The notes: generated from the sequence alone by a model not told the origin. A DNA stretch of 44,006 nt from UBA922 sp964565405 (GCA_964565405.1 CAZMEW010000007.1:1-44006), one strand, 5' to 3'. Counted from the stretch's first letter, positions 24,791 to 33,948 are shown. Numbers and translations: made by a program.

Positions 24791-24819
24791 AATATATCAC
24801 AAAAAATTATTTTTGTCAA
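24791..24819 (-). promoter_or_regulatory. Promoter of the small RNA
   Basis: Minus-strand TTGACA (complement of 24814-24819), 17-base spacer and TATATT (complement of 24791-24796). Confidence 0.7.
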
Positions 24820-24856
24820 GATAGTCAGCTAGTGGTGAATATTTTTATTGTTAACC

Positions 24857-24885
24857 TTGCCAAAAAATAATACTGGTGCTACATT
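24857..24885 (+). promoter_or_regulatory. Promoter of relA/spoT, probably leaderless
   Basis: TTGCCA (24857-24862), 17-base spacer and TACATT (24880-24885). Seven bases later comes the ATG at 24893, so the mRNA would begin at the start codon. This also argues against the longer frame from 24848. Confidence 0.55.
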
Positions 24886-24892
24886 GAATTAT

Positions 24893-26392
24893 ATGCCAAA
24901 ACAATATAGGAATGAAACAATTAATGGACTGATCGAGATTGTTCGCCGATATAACCCGAAGGCCGATTTTGATATGATTCGTCTCGCATATGATTTTGCT
25001 GCAGAGGCGCATGCAGGTCAAACCAGAAAATCAGGTGAACCCTATATTACACATCCCCTGGCGGCCGCCTACATACTCGCAGATATTAGAATTGATCCAG
25101 TCATTATCATTGCAACACTATTGCATGATGTACCGGAGGATACTGCACGTACACTCGAGGATATTGAGAAAAATTTTGGGTCAGAGGTTGCGGGGATGGT
25201 AAGAGGGATTACCAAATTGGGAAAACTTAAATATCGGGGTGTTGAGCGTTATATTGAAAATCTTCGTAAAATGTTTGTTGCCATGGCAGAAGATATTCGG
25301 GTCATGATTATCAAATTCGCTGATCGTATTCATAATCTCACAACCCTCGATGCATTGCCACCACAGAAGAGATATCGTATCGCGCTTGAAAGTCTGGAGA
25401 TTTATGCTCCGATCGCCAATCGACTGGGTATGGATGATATCAAGGGACAACTCGAAGATTTGTCGTTCAAGTATGTGTACCCAAAAGAGTACGAGCGCGT
25501 GAAAAAAATAAGAGACGAAAAATTATTAGGAAAAGAAAAATATTTTGCTGCGATCATACAAAAAGCACATGAAGAATTAAGCGCCGCGCATATTAATCCG
25601 GTTTCAATTCATGGAAGAAGTAAGCGACTCTACAGTTTATATAAGAAACTCATTAGAAAAAATAATGAAATCAACAAAGTGTATGATCTCATGGCAATTA
25701 GAATTATTGTGAGGACACTTGCAGAGTGTTATGCAACATTGGGTATTCTTCATAATATCTGGACTCCGATGAAAGGAAGAATCAAGGACTACATTTCACA
25801 GCCAAAGCCCAATGATTACCAGTCACTTCACACAACTGTATTTGGAGATGAGGGAGAAGTGGTTGAGTTTCAAATCAGAACAGAACAGATGGATGAGAAT
25901 GCAGAATTCGGTATTGCAGCACATTGGCATTATACCGAAAATGGCAGCCGTATGCCTTCACGAGAAATCAAATGGGTAAAAGAGCTTGCCGAAATTCAGA
26001 AAGATATTTTGAATAAATTATCAGATCTTGAGGAGATCAAGGTAGATTTCTTACAAACTCGAATTTTTGTATTTACCCCCAAAGGGGATGTGATTGATTT
26101 GCCGGAAGGCGCAACACCGATTGATTTTGCGTACCATATTCACTCAGAAATCGGGAACAAGTGTACAGCGTCAATCGTGAATGATAAAATGGTTTCTCTT
26201 GATACTGAGCTCAATAACGGGGATGTGGTAGAAATTGTTACAGATAAAAATAGAAAATTCCCGAGTCAAGACTGGGTCAATGTGGCAAAAACGCATAGTG
26301 CACGGATGCACATTAGAAATGCATTGAAGCAGGAAGGCAAGATGAGTATTAGAAAATTATTAAAGTCAGTAATGCCAGGGAAAAAAGGTTAA
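24893..26392 (+). CDS. rel: Bifunctional (p)ppGpp synthetase/hydrolase (RelA/SpoT homologue)
   Basis: The enzyme makes and degrades the stringent-response alarmone (p)ppGpp. The 499-residue product has, in order, an HD hydrolase domain (THPLAAAYILADI, ATLLHDVPEDT near residue 81, FADRIHNLTTLDALP near 141), a synthetase domain (YDLMAIRIIV near 265, GRIKDYISQPKPNDYQSLHT near 296, EFQIRTEQMDENAEFG near 325), and a TGS domain (RIFVFTPKGDVIDLPEGAT near 390). The hydrolase residues look intact. The C-terminal helical, zinc-finger and ACT regions of long RelA/SpoT proteins are absent, so it ends just after TGS. The start was chosen from promoter spacing. Confidence 0.93.
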   Translation: MPKQYRNETINGLIEIVRRYNPKADFDMIRLAYDFAAEAHAGQTRKSGEPYITHPLAAAYILADIRIDPVIIIATLLHDVPEDTARTLEDIEKNFGSEVAGMVRGITKLGKLKYRGVERYIENLRKMFVAMAEDIRVMIIKFADRIHNLTTLDALPPQKRYRIALESLEIYAPIANRLGMDDIKGQLEDLSFKYVYPKEYERVKKIRDEKLLGKEKYFAAIIQKAHEELSAAHINPVSIHGRSKRLYSLYKKLIRKNNEINKVYDLMAIRIIVRTLAECYATLGILHNIWTPMKGRIKDYISQPKPNDYQSLHTTVFGDEGEVVEFQIRTEQMDENAEFGIAAHWHYTENGSRMPSREIKWVKELAEIQKDILNKLSDLEEIKVDFLQTRIFVFTPKGDVIDLPEGATPIDFAYHIHSEIGNKCTASIVNDKMVSLDTELNNGDVVEIVTDKNRKFPSQDWVNVAKTHSARMHIRNALKQEGKMSIRKLLKSVMPGKKG

Positions 26393-26413
26393 AAACAAGG
26401 TATTAAATTAGCG

Positions 26414-26450
26414 AAGCCCCGGGCAGATCTTGTCTGCGCGGGGCTTTGTG
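26414..26450 (+). terminator. Terminator of relA/spoT
   Basis: AAGCCCCG pairs with CGGGGCTT with an inner GCAGA/TCTGC stem, followed by TTGTGTTTG. The convergent gene at 26487 may share it. Confidence 0.65.
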
Positions 26451-26486
26451 TTTGAGAGCATCCCCCTCCTTAGGGATGATCGGGTA

Positions 26487-27032
26487 TCAGTGGTCGCCGT
26501 GACCGTCATCATCACCATGGTCGCCGTGACCGTCATCATCACCATGGTCGCCGTGACCATGATCGTGTCCATGGTCATCATGATGATCATCGTCATGATC
26601 GTCGCCGTGACCATGATCAGAATGGTGTGCATGGTGATGTGCGTTCCCATGCTGCTGCTTGTCGTGGTGCTTGAACTCTGTCGACACCCCCTTGAAAATG
26701 TCCATGAGGGCTTCAACAATGGTAGCACCTAGATCGAATACAGTCACCACCACGATCGTGAGAATAATGCTGGTCTCAGTCAGCCACAGTATGAGAAGTA
26801 GTAGGAGACCGATCTTGATCACGTGCCAAGGAATTTCTCCACCTGACTTCTTCGACTTGTGGTACATGGCATCATGGGGTTCTGCCATGTCGCTTCCACC
26901 TATGATCCACGTAACTCCCCAGAAGAGGAGAGCTGCGAGGACTGCACCCATGAGGTGCATGTTCGCAACCAGTACTATTCCGATCATGAGGAGCACTAAC
27001 TCTGTGATCTTCGATTGTTTCGTATGAGACAT
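26487..27032 (-). CDS. Membrane protein with His/Asp-rich metal-binding tail
   Basis: The 181-residue product has about three to four hydrophobic segments (LVLLMIGIVLVANMHLMGAV near residue 12, LLFWGVTWIIGG, IGLLLLLILW near 73, IILTIVVVTVFDLGATIV near 88). The last 60 residues consist almost only of His, Asp and Gly, in HGHGDH- and HHDD-type units. Such tails bind Zn, Ni, Co or Cu. The membrane part matches no transporter family I recognise, so this could be a metal sensor, store or chaperone rather than a pump. The end of the tail is coded by a 27-base tandem repeat. GC-rich and monocistronic, with a consensus promoter. Confidence 0.75.
   Translation of the reverse strand: MSHTKQSKITELVLLMIGIVLVANMHLMGAVLAALLFWGVTWIIGGSDMAEPHDAMYHKSKKSGGEIPWHVIKIGLLLLLILWLTETSIILTIVVVTVFDLGATIVEALMDIFKGVSTEFKHHDKQQHGNAHHHAHHSDHGHGDDHDDDHHDDHGHDHGHGDHGDDDGHGDHGDDDGHGDH
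26492..26560 (-). repeat. 27-base tandem repeat coding the His/Asp tail
   Basis: The 27-base unit GGTCGCCGTGACCGTCATCA (then TCACCAT) occurs at 26492-26518 and 26519-26545 without a mismatch, and begins a third time at 26546. It codes the nine-residue unit of His, Gly and Asp at the C-terminus of the gene at 26487-27032, so tail length may vary between strains. Confidence 0.85.
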
Positions 27033-27078
27033 GAGTTTCCTCCGTACTGGGTCCGTAAAAGAGCTATGTAAACAGAAA

Positions 27079-27107
27079 AGTATAGCATATCTAGGCTATT
27101 TTGTCAA
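27079..27107 (-). promoter_or_regulatory. Consensus promoter of the His-rich membrane protein gene
   Basis: Minus-strand TTGACA (complement of 27102-27107), exactly 17 bases, TATACT (complement of 27079-27084). About 40 bases lie between the start point and the ATG at 27032. Confidence 0.75.
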
Positions 27108-27140
27108 TACAAAAGAACCATTTTATGGCTCTGTTGAGAG

Positions 27141-27174
27141 AAAAATATACACCCTTGACGTGTGTCAAGGGTGT
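27141..27174 (-). terminator. Terminator of topA
   Basis: Minus-strand ACACCCTTGAC-ACAC-GTCAAGGGTGT followed by ATATTTTTC, about 20 bases after the topA stop. It also insulates the promoter of the next gene. Confidence 0.8.
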
Positions 27175-27195
27175 ATAAGTAAGATGTAACCGTAA

Positions 27196-29484
27196 TTATA
27201 CTGTTTTCTTGGATCTTTTTTTGAACCCACCACGTCTCGGTTTGCTCGGAGCTTCAATCAATAGTTTTTGACAATCTTCGAGTGTGAGATTTTTGGGATC
27301 AGTGTCTTTAGGAATTTTGGCATTTGTTTTTGTCGCTGTATCGGTGATGTATGGTCCATAGCGACCGTTCAGGACTTGTATGGTTGATCCGTCAAATATT
27401 TTGATTGTTTTCTCAGCATCAGCTTTTTGTTTTGCCGCAATGACTTCGTGTGCTTCTTCGAGAGTAATAGTATATGGATCTTTATCTTTAATAGAAATAA
27501 ATTTGGTTCCCAATTTTATATACGGACCAAATCGACCGACATGTGCGATAATGTCATCTCCATTTTCGTCTACTCCAAGTGTACGGGGTAAGTCAAATAA
27601 TTTAACAGCTTCTTCAAGAGTAATCGATTCAAGTGTTTGTCCTGGTCGAAGGGAAGCAAACGCGGGTTTCTCTTCATTTTCAGCTTCTCCTTTTTGTACA
27701 TATGCACCATACCTGCCGATTCTTCCATACAAGGGAAGTCCGCTCGTCGGATCAATACCTATTAATTGTTGCTTTACGGTATCAGCTTTCGAAAGTTCTT
27801 CACTTTTCTTTTCAATCAGAGTATGAAATGGGTGGTAGAAGGTTGAGATAATTGGCTGCCAATCTTTTTTTCCTTCGGCAATATCATCAAGATTTTCTTC
27901 CATCTGGGCGGTAAATTTGTAGTCAACAATTTCAGGAAAATGTTCTACTAAGAGATCGTTTACCAGAAATGCGATATCATGTGGTCTTAATTTTTTTTGT
28001 TCATCTCTCTCTACATAACCACGAGTTTCAATCGTGCTTATGGTCGGAGCATAGGTAGAAGGTCGACCAATTCCATATTCTTCCAAAGCTTTGACAAGTG
28101 TTGCGTCTGAGTAGCGAGCTGGTGGTTCGGTAAAGTGTTGCTCGGGGATAACATCGTTCAATTTCAATGGATCTTGCTCTTTGAGTTCGGGTAAAATTTC
28201 TTCTTTGATTTCTTGAGGGTAGAGGGCAAGCCATCCTGGAAAAATCATGGTCTGGCCTGAAGCACGAAATGTGTATCTGGGAGAAGAAATATCAATAGTA
28301 GTCTTGTTAAGTCGTGCTTCAGCCATCTGCGTTGCAACTGCGCGATTATAAATGAGCTGATACAACCTATATTGTTGTGGACTAACATACGCTTTTATTT
28401 TTTCCGGAGTCCGTGATGGGTCAGTGGGTCGGATGGCTTCATGAGCCTCTTGAGCACCTTTTGAAGAGGTCTTGTATCGGCGGGGATTCGAGAGTATATA
28501 TTCTCTGCCAAATTTTTGTAACACCTGTTCCTTTGTCTCGTTCAAAAATTTATCAGCAAGATTGACTGAATCGGTACGCATGTAGGTAATTAACCCGACC
28601 TCGCCTTCTTCACCCACGTTCATACCTTCGTAAAGTTGTTGAGCAAGTCGCATAGTCTGTTTTGCGGAATATCCAAGTTTGTGGCTTGCTTGTTGTTGTA
28701 ATGTTGAGGTGGTAAAAGGGGGTGGCGGAGTGCGTTTAGTTTCTTTTTTAGTAATTGAAGAAATTTTGAATGAGTCTTTTTGTACGAGTTCGACAATATG
28801 AACTGCATCGTGTTGGTTTGTAATATCAAACTTATCAAGTTTTTTGTTATCTATTGAGTATAGTTCACTCGTGATCGCAACATGGTTATGCTCGAATAAT
28901 CCCTTGATAGTCCAATATTCTTGGGCTTTGAATTCTTTTCGTTCGCGTTCTCGCTCAACAATCAGCCGCACAGCAACTGATTGTACACGTCCTGCTGAGA
29001 GTCCGCGCGCCACCTTCTTCCATAAAAATGGAGAAAGTTCATATCCGACGAGCCGGTCAAGAATACGGCGTGCTTGCTGTGCGTCTACGAGTTTAAGATC
29101 AATCGTGCGTGGATTTTTAAGCGCCTCGTCAATGGCGTGTTTGGTGATTTCATGAAAAACAATACGTTCAGCCTTGGTGGGGTCGATATTAAAGAGTTCT
29201 GCTATATGCCAGGCAATAGCTTCACCTTCACGGTCTTCGTCAGTTGCAAATATAATGCGCTCATTTGCGTGTGCCAATTTTTTGAGTTTATCTGCTTGGG
29301 GCTTCCGATCTTTTGAAACAATATAGTGGGGTAGAAAAGTACCACCTTCAATATCAATACCCATTTTACTTTTGGGTAAATCACGAACATGTCCGAATGA
29401 TGATTCGACAATATAACCTTTTCCTAAAAAACGAGATATGGTTTTTGCTTTGGTTGGGGACTCAACGATTACTAATACTCCCAT
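27196..29484 (-). CDS. topA: DNA topoisomerase I
   Basis: Type IA topoisomerase that relaxes negative supercoils through a 5'-phosphotyrosine intermediate. The 762-residue product has a TOPRIM domain (VIVESPTKAKTISRFLGKGY at the N-terminus; ATDEDREGEAIAWH near residue 83), a catalytic core with GLITYMRTDSVNLAD near 304 (the Tyr is the nucleophile), and EEYGIGRPSTYAPTI near 480. The C-terminal part holds three Gly-rich repeats (GRIGRYGAYVQKG, GRFGPYIKLG, GRYGPYITD) without the zinc cysteines of E. coli TopA, followed by a basic tail (KPRRGGFKKRSKKT). It has its own promoter. Confidence 0.96.
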   Translation of the reverse strand: MGVLVIVESPTKAKTISRFLGKGYIVESSFGHVRDLPKSKMGIDIEGGTFLPHYIVSKDRKPQADKLKKLAHANERIIFATDEDREGEAIAWHIAELFNIDPTKAERIVFHEITKHAIDEALKNPRTIDLKLVDAQQARRILDRLVGYELSPFLWKKVARGLSAGRVQSVAVRLIVERERERKEFKAQEYWTIKGLFEHNHVAITSELYSIDNKKLDKFDITNQHDAVHIVELVQKDSFKISSITKKETKRTPPPPFTTSTLQQQASHKLGYSAKQTMRLAQQLYEGMNVGEEGEVGLITYMRTDSVNLADKFLNETKEQVLQKFGREYILSNPRRYKTSSKGAQEAHEAIRPTDPSRTPEKIKAYVSPQQYRLYQLIYNRAVATQMAEARLNKTTIDISSPRYTFRASGQTMIFPGWLALYPQEIKEEILPELKEQDPLKLNDVIPEQHFTEPPARYSDATLVKALEEYGIGRPSTYAPTISTIETRGYVERDEQKKLRPHDIAFLVNDLLVEHFPEIVDYKFTAQMEENLDDIAEGKKDWQPIISTFYHPFHTLIEKKSEELSKADTVKQQLIGIDPTSGLPLYGRIGRYGAYVQKGEAENEEKPAFASLRPGQTLESITLEEAVKLFDLPRTLGVDENGDDIIAHVGRFGPYIKLGTKFISIKDKDPYTITLEEAHEVIAAKQKADAEKTIKIFDGSTIQVLNGRYGPYITDTATKTNAKIPKDTDPKNLTLEDCQKLLIEAPSKPRRGGFKKRSKKTV

Positions 29485-29514
29485 AGAAGTGATTCAAAGT
29501 TATTTTGAGCCCTG

Positions 29515-29543
29515 AGCATACGCGAATAAGATCTGATTGTCAA
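29515..29543 (-). promoter_or_regulatory. Promoter of topA
   Basis: Minus-strand TTGACA (complement of 29538-29543), 17-base spacer and TATGCT (complement of 29515-29520). The -35 box overlaps the last codons of folC, so topA can be transcribed apart from the operon before it. Confidence 0.65.
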
Positions 29544-30865
29544 CCAAGGATATATGATCGTAATTCTCCTGACATAAAGATAGAGCCTGTAGCAAGAATA
29601 GCATCATTTTTTCTTGCAGTCTTCTTAGTATACTCGTATGCCTCTCTTGGATCAAGAAAAACTCCGACTGTGGTGTGTGGTAGTATGTGTGTAATTTTCT
29701 TTTTGAGATCTACCATATTGGCAACTTTACGAAAGGGATTGACCGTATTTCTAGTCACAACAATAGTCTGAGGTTTAAGGGAGAGTAGGTGAACGAGCAT
29801 ACCATCAATGTCTTTGTCAGCCGAAAAGCCGACAATGAGATGAAGATTGTTGATGTTAAAAAGGGGTAATAGGGTACGAGTAGTCTCAACAGTGGACCGC
29901 ACTTTGTCATGGTTGTGTGCACCATCAAGGATGGTAAGCGGCTTCATTTTGACGACTTCCATTCGAAGTGGCTGGGTAGTGTGCATAAGCCCGTCAATAA
30001 TAGTTCTTTCGTCAATTTGAAGTTTTTTTGCAGCCTCAATACAAAGTATCGCATTGTGGATTTGATGCACTCCGTGGACAGGAAGTGTGTAGGTAGTCAT
30101 GCCGTATACAAAAGAAATTCCGTCTTTTGAGAATTGTACATTGGTATAAGAAGGTTTGGAGATCCGGGTATATGGGACGTGATGCTTCTTTGCTTCGGCT
30201 TCAATAATGCGTGCGATGCGAGTATTTTTTTCAGCAGTGAGTGCGTGCGATGTTTTTTTGGTGATAATACCAGCTTTTTCGTATGCAATTTCTGATTTAT
30301 TATTTCCGATAATGCCCACATGGTCGAGTCCGATATTGGTGATAAGAGCGAGATCTTTGTGGGGGATAACATTACTCGAATCGTAGCGTCCGCCACACGC
30401 TACTTCCATAACCGCATGGGTAACTTTGTGTCGTACAAAAAATAATAGACCAATCGCTTCAGTAAGTTCAAAAAAAGAAATCATGTCATATTTCGTATTT
30501 TGAATATAGAGATCTAGTTTCGGTTTGAGATATTCGACAATCGAGACAAATTCTTGTTCACTCATGTATTCATTTCCAATTTTCCATCGTTCAGTAATTT
30601 TGCTCGGGTGAGGTGAATAGGTTGAGCCAACTTTATACCCCGCTGCATGAAGTATTCCATGCATAAAGGCGGTGGTCGAACCTTTGCCGCTGGTGCCGGT
30701 AACATGGATGTAGTGTGCTATTTTTTTCTCAGGGTTTCCAAGAATAGTAAGAAATGCTTGTAGGCGATCTAAGTACCAACCACATTGTCTCGGGTCGGTC
30801 ATGTACTCTTTTCTTGGTATGTTCGATAACGAAAGAATCCAATTGTTTGCTTCGCTGAATGTCAT
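29540..30865 (-). CDS. folC: Mur-ligase-type folylpolyglutamate/dihydrofolate synthase
   Basis: FolC adds glutamates to folates (and glutamate to dihydropteroate in bifunctional forms). The 441-residue product has the P-loop HVTGTSGKGSTTAFMHGIL near residue 53, TYSPHPSKITERWKIG near 82, the conserved ACGGRYDSSNVI near 150 and ITNIGLDHVGIIG near 171, and a C-terminal Mur ligase domain (ILDGAHNHDKV near 313). The TSPHL of the family reads YSPHP. It is the last gene of the LCP-der-pth-dprA-folC operon, ten bases after dprA. No other folate gene is in the window, so the acceptor could be a salvaged folate or something else. Confidence 0.88.
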   Translation of the reverse strand: MTFSEANNWILSLSNIPRKEYMTDPRQCGWYLDRLQAFLTILGNPEKKIAHYIHVTGTSGKGSTTAFMHGILHAAGYKVGSTYSPHPSKITERWKIGNEYMSEQEFVSIVEYLKPKLDLYIQNTKYDMISFFELTEAIGLLFFVRHKVTHAVMEVACGGRYDSSNVIPHKDLALITNIGLDHVGIIGNNKSEIAYEKAGIITKKTSHALTAEKNTRIARIIEAEAKKHHVPYTRISKPSYTNVQFSKDGISFVYGMTTYTLPVHGVHQIHNAILCIEAAKKLQIDERTIIDGLMHTTQPLRMEVVKMKPLTILDGAHNHDKVRSTVETTRTLLPLFNINNLHLIVGFSADKDIDGMLVHLLSLKPQTIVVTRNTVNPFRKVANMVDLKKKITHILPHTTVGVFLDPREAYEYTKKTARKNDAILATGSIFMSGELRSYILG

Positions 30866-30875
30866 AAGTGGGTTT

Positions 30876-31955
30876 TTATTTTTTTATAACGTACATCATA
30901 TTTCCAAGATTTTTTATACGGCCTTTCATTTCGAGTACGGTAAGGAGAGCAATAACTTTGGGTTGAGGGAAAGACATGTGGCGCATAATCTCATCGATGT
31001 GTAGGGCTTCTCGTGAGAGAAATCGTAATAATATACTTTCGTCGCTTGTGTCGGGTATGACTTCCTGTACATGCACATTACGTTCAAATTCAACAATATT
31101 CAAGTTTTCGAGGATGTCCATAGCATTTCGTACCAAATAGGCACCATCTCTAATCAGTTTGTGTGGTCCGGCACCAGTCGGTGAAGTGATGGTATGGGGG
31201 ATGGCATAGACATCGTGTCCATATTCAAGAGCACATGCTGCGGTGATCAGTGCTCCTGATTTTTCGTCAGCCTCGATTACGAGTGTACCGAGTGAGATGC
31301 CCGCAATAATTCTATTTCGTTTGGGAAAGCTATAGGTTGAGGGTTCTGAGCCAGGTGGGTATTCTCCAATAAGGGCACCACCTTTGTCAATAATTACTTC
31401 TGAAAGATCAGCATGTGCTCGCGGATACACTGATATGCGATCGACACCAGTACCCAGTACTGCGAGAGTTGTTCCTCCTGACTCTAGAGCTGCCTTATGT
31501 ACGGCCCCGTCTATACCAAGTGCGAGTCCGCTTACAATTTCTATACCATTCCGTGATAATTCTGGAACGATTTCATCAACTGTTTGTTTTCCATAAATAG
31601 TCATTTTTCGTGTGCCTACAACTGCAAATCGTGGACGAGTATTATCGAGGGTACCGCGTATGAAGAGTGCGACAGGCGGGTCAAAAATATTTTTGAGAAT
31701 TGGAGGATAATCAGAATCTTCAATTGATACAATTCTAATTGAATCTTTTTCAAGCGATTCAAGGTGTGCACCTTCATCGAATCTATTTCTCCATTGGAGA
31801 AATTCATGCACCCACGCTTCCGGAAAACCAGCCGAAGTAAGTTCTCCAAATTCACAAGACCAGATATTATTAATATCACCAAACGTTCGTTTGAGTAGGG
31901 TATATTTGGAAAAAGTAAATTTAGGGTATAAAGAAAGTTTTTTTAGAGCCTCCAT
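30876..31955 (-). CDS. dprA: DNA processing protein DprA (Smf)
   Basis: DprA protects incoming single-stranded DNA during transformation and loads RecA. The 359-residue product has an N-terminal helical region, the Rossmann-like core (FAVVGTRKMTIYGKQ near residue 111, SGLALGIDGAVHKAALESGG near 142, FPKRNRIIAGISLGTLVIEA near 210, SGALITA, and the Gly-rich IPHTITSPTGAGPHKLI near 253), and a C-terminal winged helix (ALHIDEIMRHMSFPQPKVIA near 317). It lies 19 bases after pth. It suggests uptake of outside DNA, plausible for a reduced-genome bacterium that salvages nucleotides. Confidence 0.94.
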   Translation of the reverse strand: MEALKKLSLYPKFTFSKYTLLKRTFGDINNIWSCEFGELTSAGFPEAWVHEFLQWRNRFDEGAHLESLEKDSIRIVSIEDSDYPPILKNIFDPPVALFIRGTLDNTRPRFAVVGTRKMTIYGKQTVDEIVPELSRNGIEIVSGLALGIDGAVHKAALESGGTTLAVLGTGVDRISVYPRAHADLSEVIIDKGGALIGEYPPGSEPSTYSFPKRNRIIAGISLGTLVIEADEKSGALITAACALEYGHDVYAIPHTITSPTGAGPHKLIRDGAYLVRNAMDILENLNIVEFERNVHVQEVIPDTSDESILLRFLSREALHIDEIMRHMSFPQPKVIALLTVLEMKGRIKNLGNMMYVIKK

Positions 31956-31974
31956 ACTCTAAGAATAAGCCTAA

Positions 31975-32520
31975 TTACGTAGATTCGATGAGATTAAGTA
32001 ATATGTCGGCACTCTCGTTGAGCATCACTTCTAATTTCTTTTTTTCAAATAGTCCGAATTTTTTGAGCACAAATTCTGCAACATCTTTCATTTTTTTTTG
32101 GTCTGCAATTCCAAGTCGAATACGTCTAAAATCTTTGGTCCCCAGATGGTCAATCATAGACTGAACACCATTATGTCCTGCAGAACTACGATTTTCTTGT
32201 ACTCGTATTTCACCAAAAGGAATATCTTTATCGTCATGGACAACAATAACTTCGCGTGGGGTGAGATGGTAAAAATGGGCTATCAACGCGACAGCTTCTC
32301 CTGAACGATTCATGTAAGTAACAGGTTTTGCAAGAATGATTTTTTCCCCATTGAGAGTGTAACCAGCAATAAATGCGTTGAATTTGTGGCTGAGTTCCCA
32401 CTCGTTTACCCCCTGTGTTCTCAGCCGCTCGTGTAATCGATCGAGCGCCATAAATCCTGCATTATGACGGGTGTGAATATACTTTTTTCCTGGATTACCT
32501 AAGCCCACAATGAGTTTCAT
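31975..32520 (-). CDS. pth: Peptidyl-tRNA hydrolase
   Basis: Pth frees tRNA from peptidyl-tRNAs that drop off the ribosome. The 181-residue product begins MKLIVGLGNPGKKYIHTRHN, with the catalytic His of the RHNAGF motif (residue about 20). It also has KPVTYMNRSGEAV near 65, VHDDKDIPFGEIRV near 93, and SSAGHNGVQSMIDHLGTKDF near 112, with FRRIRLGI following. Normal length. It sits eight bases after der and 19 before dprA. Confidence 0.96.
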   Translation of the reverse strand: MKLIVGLGNPGKKYIHTRHNAGFMALDRLHERLRTQGVNEWELSHKFNAFIAGYTLNGEKIILAKPVTYMNRSGEAVALIAHFYHLTPREVIVVHDDKDIPFGEIRVQENRSSAGHNGVQSMIDHLGTKDFRRIRLGIADQKKMKDVAEFVLKKFGLFEKKKLEVMLNESADILLNLIEST

Positions 32521-32528
32521 AGAGTGAA

Positions 32529-33923
32529 TTATTGACGTTTCATCTTGGTCAATTTGATCACAATTGGAGTTCCTTCGAAATTAAAATTTTCTCGCAATTT
32601 ACGTTCCAAATATTGCAAATATGATCGATGAAGAGATGTACGATATTTAATAAATGCTTCAAATACGGGTGGATTAGTATTGATCTGGCGAAATCTCACA
32701 ATTGAGGGCTGCCTCGTCCCTTTTCCTCGGGCAGGCTTATGTTCCCAGGTAACGCGCTTAATAAAGATATCAAGTTTTTTCTGATCCACTTCTGTTTTTC
32801 TGGCTTCAGAAATTTTCGCAAGCAGTGGAAAAATTTGTTGCACGCGATATCCGCTTTTTCCACTTACAAAAAGGATAGAAGCAAAATCAAGGTGGGGGAA
32901 ATGTGAGTAAATCATCTGTTTCACTTCATTTCGGTTCGCATCACTATTATCTTCTGCCAAATCCCATTTGTTGATAAGAATAACCACACTCTTGCTTCGT
33001 TTCTCAATAAGTCCCGCAAGCTGCATATCTTGAACTGAAATTATTTCGCTTCCGTCGATAACCAGCAGAACCACGTCTGAATGTTCGATAGTCTCAATAC
33101 TTTTATATATTCCTTGTTGTTCAAGTTCGCCGGATACTTTAGTTTTTCTTCTGATGCCCGCGGTATCAATAAATGTAATTAGGAATTTTTTACTGCTTTC
33201 TTCATATGCCACGGTAGTATCAAACGGTTCTCGAGTAGTATGTGCGATCGGACTTACAATTACTTTTTCCTCGTCAATAAGTTTGTTGAATAAACTTGAT
33301 TTTCCTACGTTCGGCTTCCCAATAAGGGCGACCTTGATTGTTTCTACTTGTTCAAGACTTTCTTGTTTTGGTCTCACCGTTGTTGAAGCAAGGCGGCTAT
33401 AAATAAGATCAAGTAGATCTCCGACCCGTCGACTGCCGACAGCTGAGATAAGGTGAGGTTCACCGAGCGCAAGAGAAGGCCAGGGAAGTGAGAGGAAATT
33501 TGATTCTATTTTTGCACTATCGACTTTGTTGGCGATAAGGAAAATAGGGGTATGCTTTTTATATTTTTTTACCAGCATCCGGGCGAGTTCAGTGTCCTGA
33601 GGAAGTATTCCGTCTTTAGCATCAACGGTGAATAGAATAATATCAGCTGTATCAAGAGCTTTTTTTGATTGAGCCATGATTTCTTCGGCAAATAGTTCAT
33701 TCTCTTTCGAATCGATTCCACCCGTATCAATCAATCGTACATATTTGCCGCGCCACAAAATATTACCTTCGTTGTTAGTACGGGTAGTACCAGCGATATC
33801 AGAAACAAGCGCTTTTCTTTCTTCGATAAGCGCATTAAATAATGTGGATTTTCCGACGTTGGCACGTCCAACAATAACCACAACTGGTAGTTTTTCTTTG
33901 AGTGCGACACCAGGAATTGCCAT
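32529..33923 (-). CDS. der: Ribosome-assembly GTPase Der (EngA)
   Basis: Der has two GTPase domains in tandem and is needed for 50S assembly. The 464-residue product shows G1 motifs GRANVGKSTLFNAL (about residue 18) and GKPNVGKSSLFNKL (about 205), with matching DTGG and DTAG G3 motifs, NKVD and NKWD G4 motifs, and a C-terminal KH-like domain (about residues 375-464). Length is normal. It lies 25 bases after the LCP gene, and upstream of pth. Confidence 0.96.
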   Translation of the reverse strand: MAIPGVALKEKLPVVVIVGRANVGKSTLFNALIEERKALVSDIAGTTRTNNEGNILWRGKYVRLIDTGGIDSKENELFAEEIMAQSKKALDTADIILFTVDAKDGILPQDTELARMLVKKYKKHTPIFLIANKVDSAKIESNFLSLPWPSLALGEPHLISAVGSRRVGDLLDLIYSRLASTTVRPKQESLEQVETIKVALIGKPNVGKSSLFNKLIDEEKVIVSPIAHTTREPFDTTVAYEESSKKFLITFIDTAGIRRKTKVSGELEQQGIYKSIETIEHSDVVLLVIDGSEIISVQDMQLAGLIEKRSKSVVILINKWDLAEDNSDANRNEVKQMIYSHFPHLDFASILFVSGKSGYRVQQIFPLLAKISEARKTEVDQKKLDIFIKRVTWEHKPARGKGTRQPSIVRFRQINTNPPVFEAFIKYRTSLHRSYLQYLERKLRENFNFEGTPIVIKLTKMKRQ

Positions 33924-33948
33924 ATAAGTCTAGTATATAGGATATTAT

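Noticed and set aside
26492..26560. Tandem repeat as a CRISPR array
   Set aside because: Units are directly adjacent with no spacers and code a His/Asp tail.
26430..27027. Plus-strand frames over the His-rich gene (Val/Met-rich)
   Set aside because: They are antisense readings of the tandem repeat and membrane helices; promoter, leader and composition all support the minus strand.
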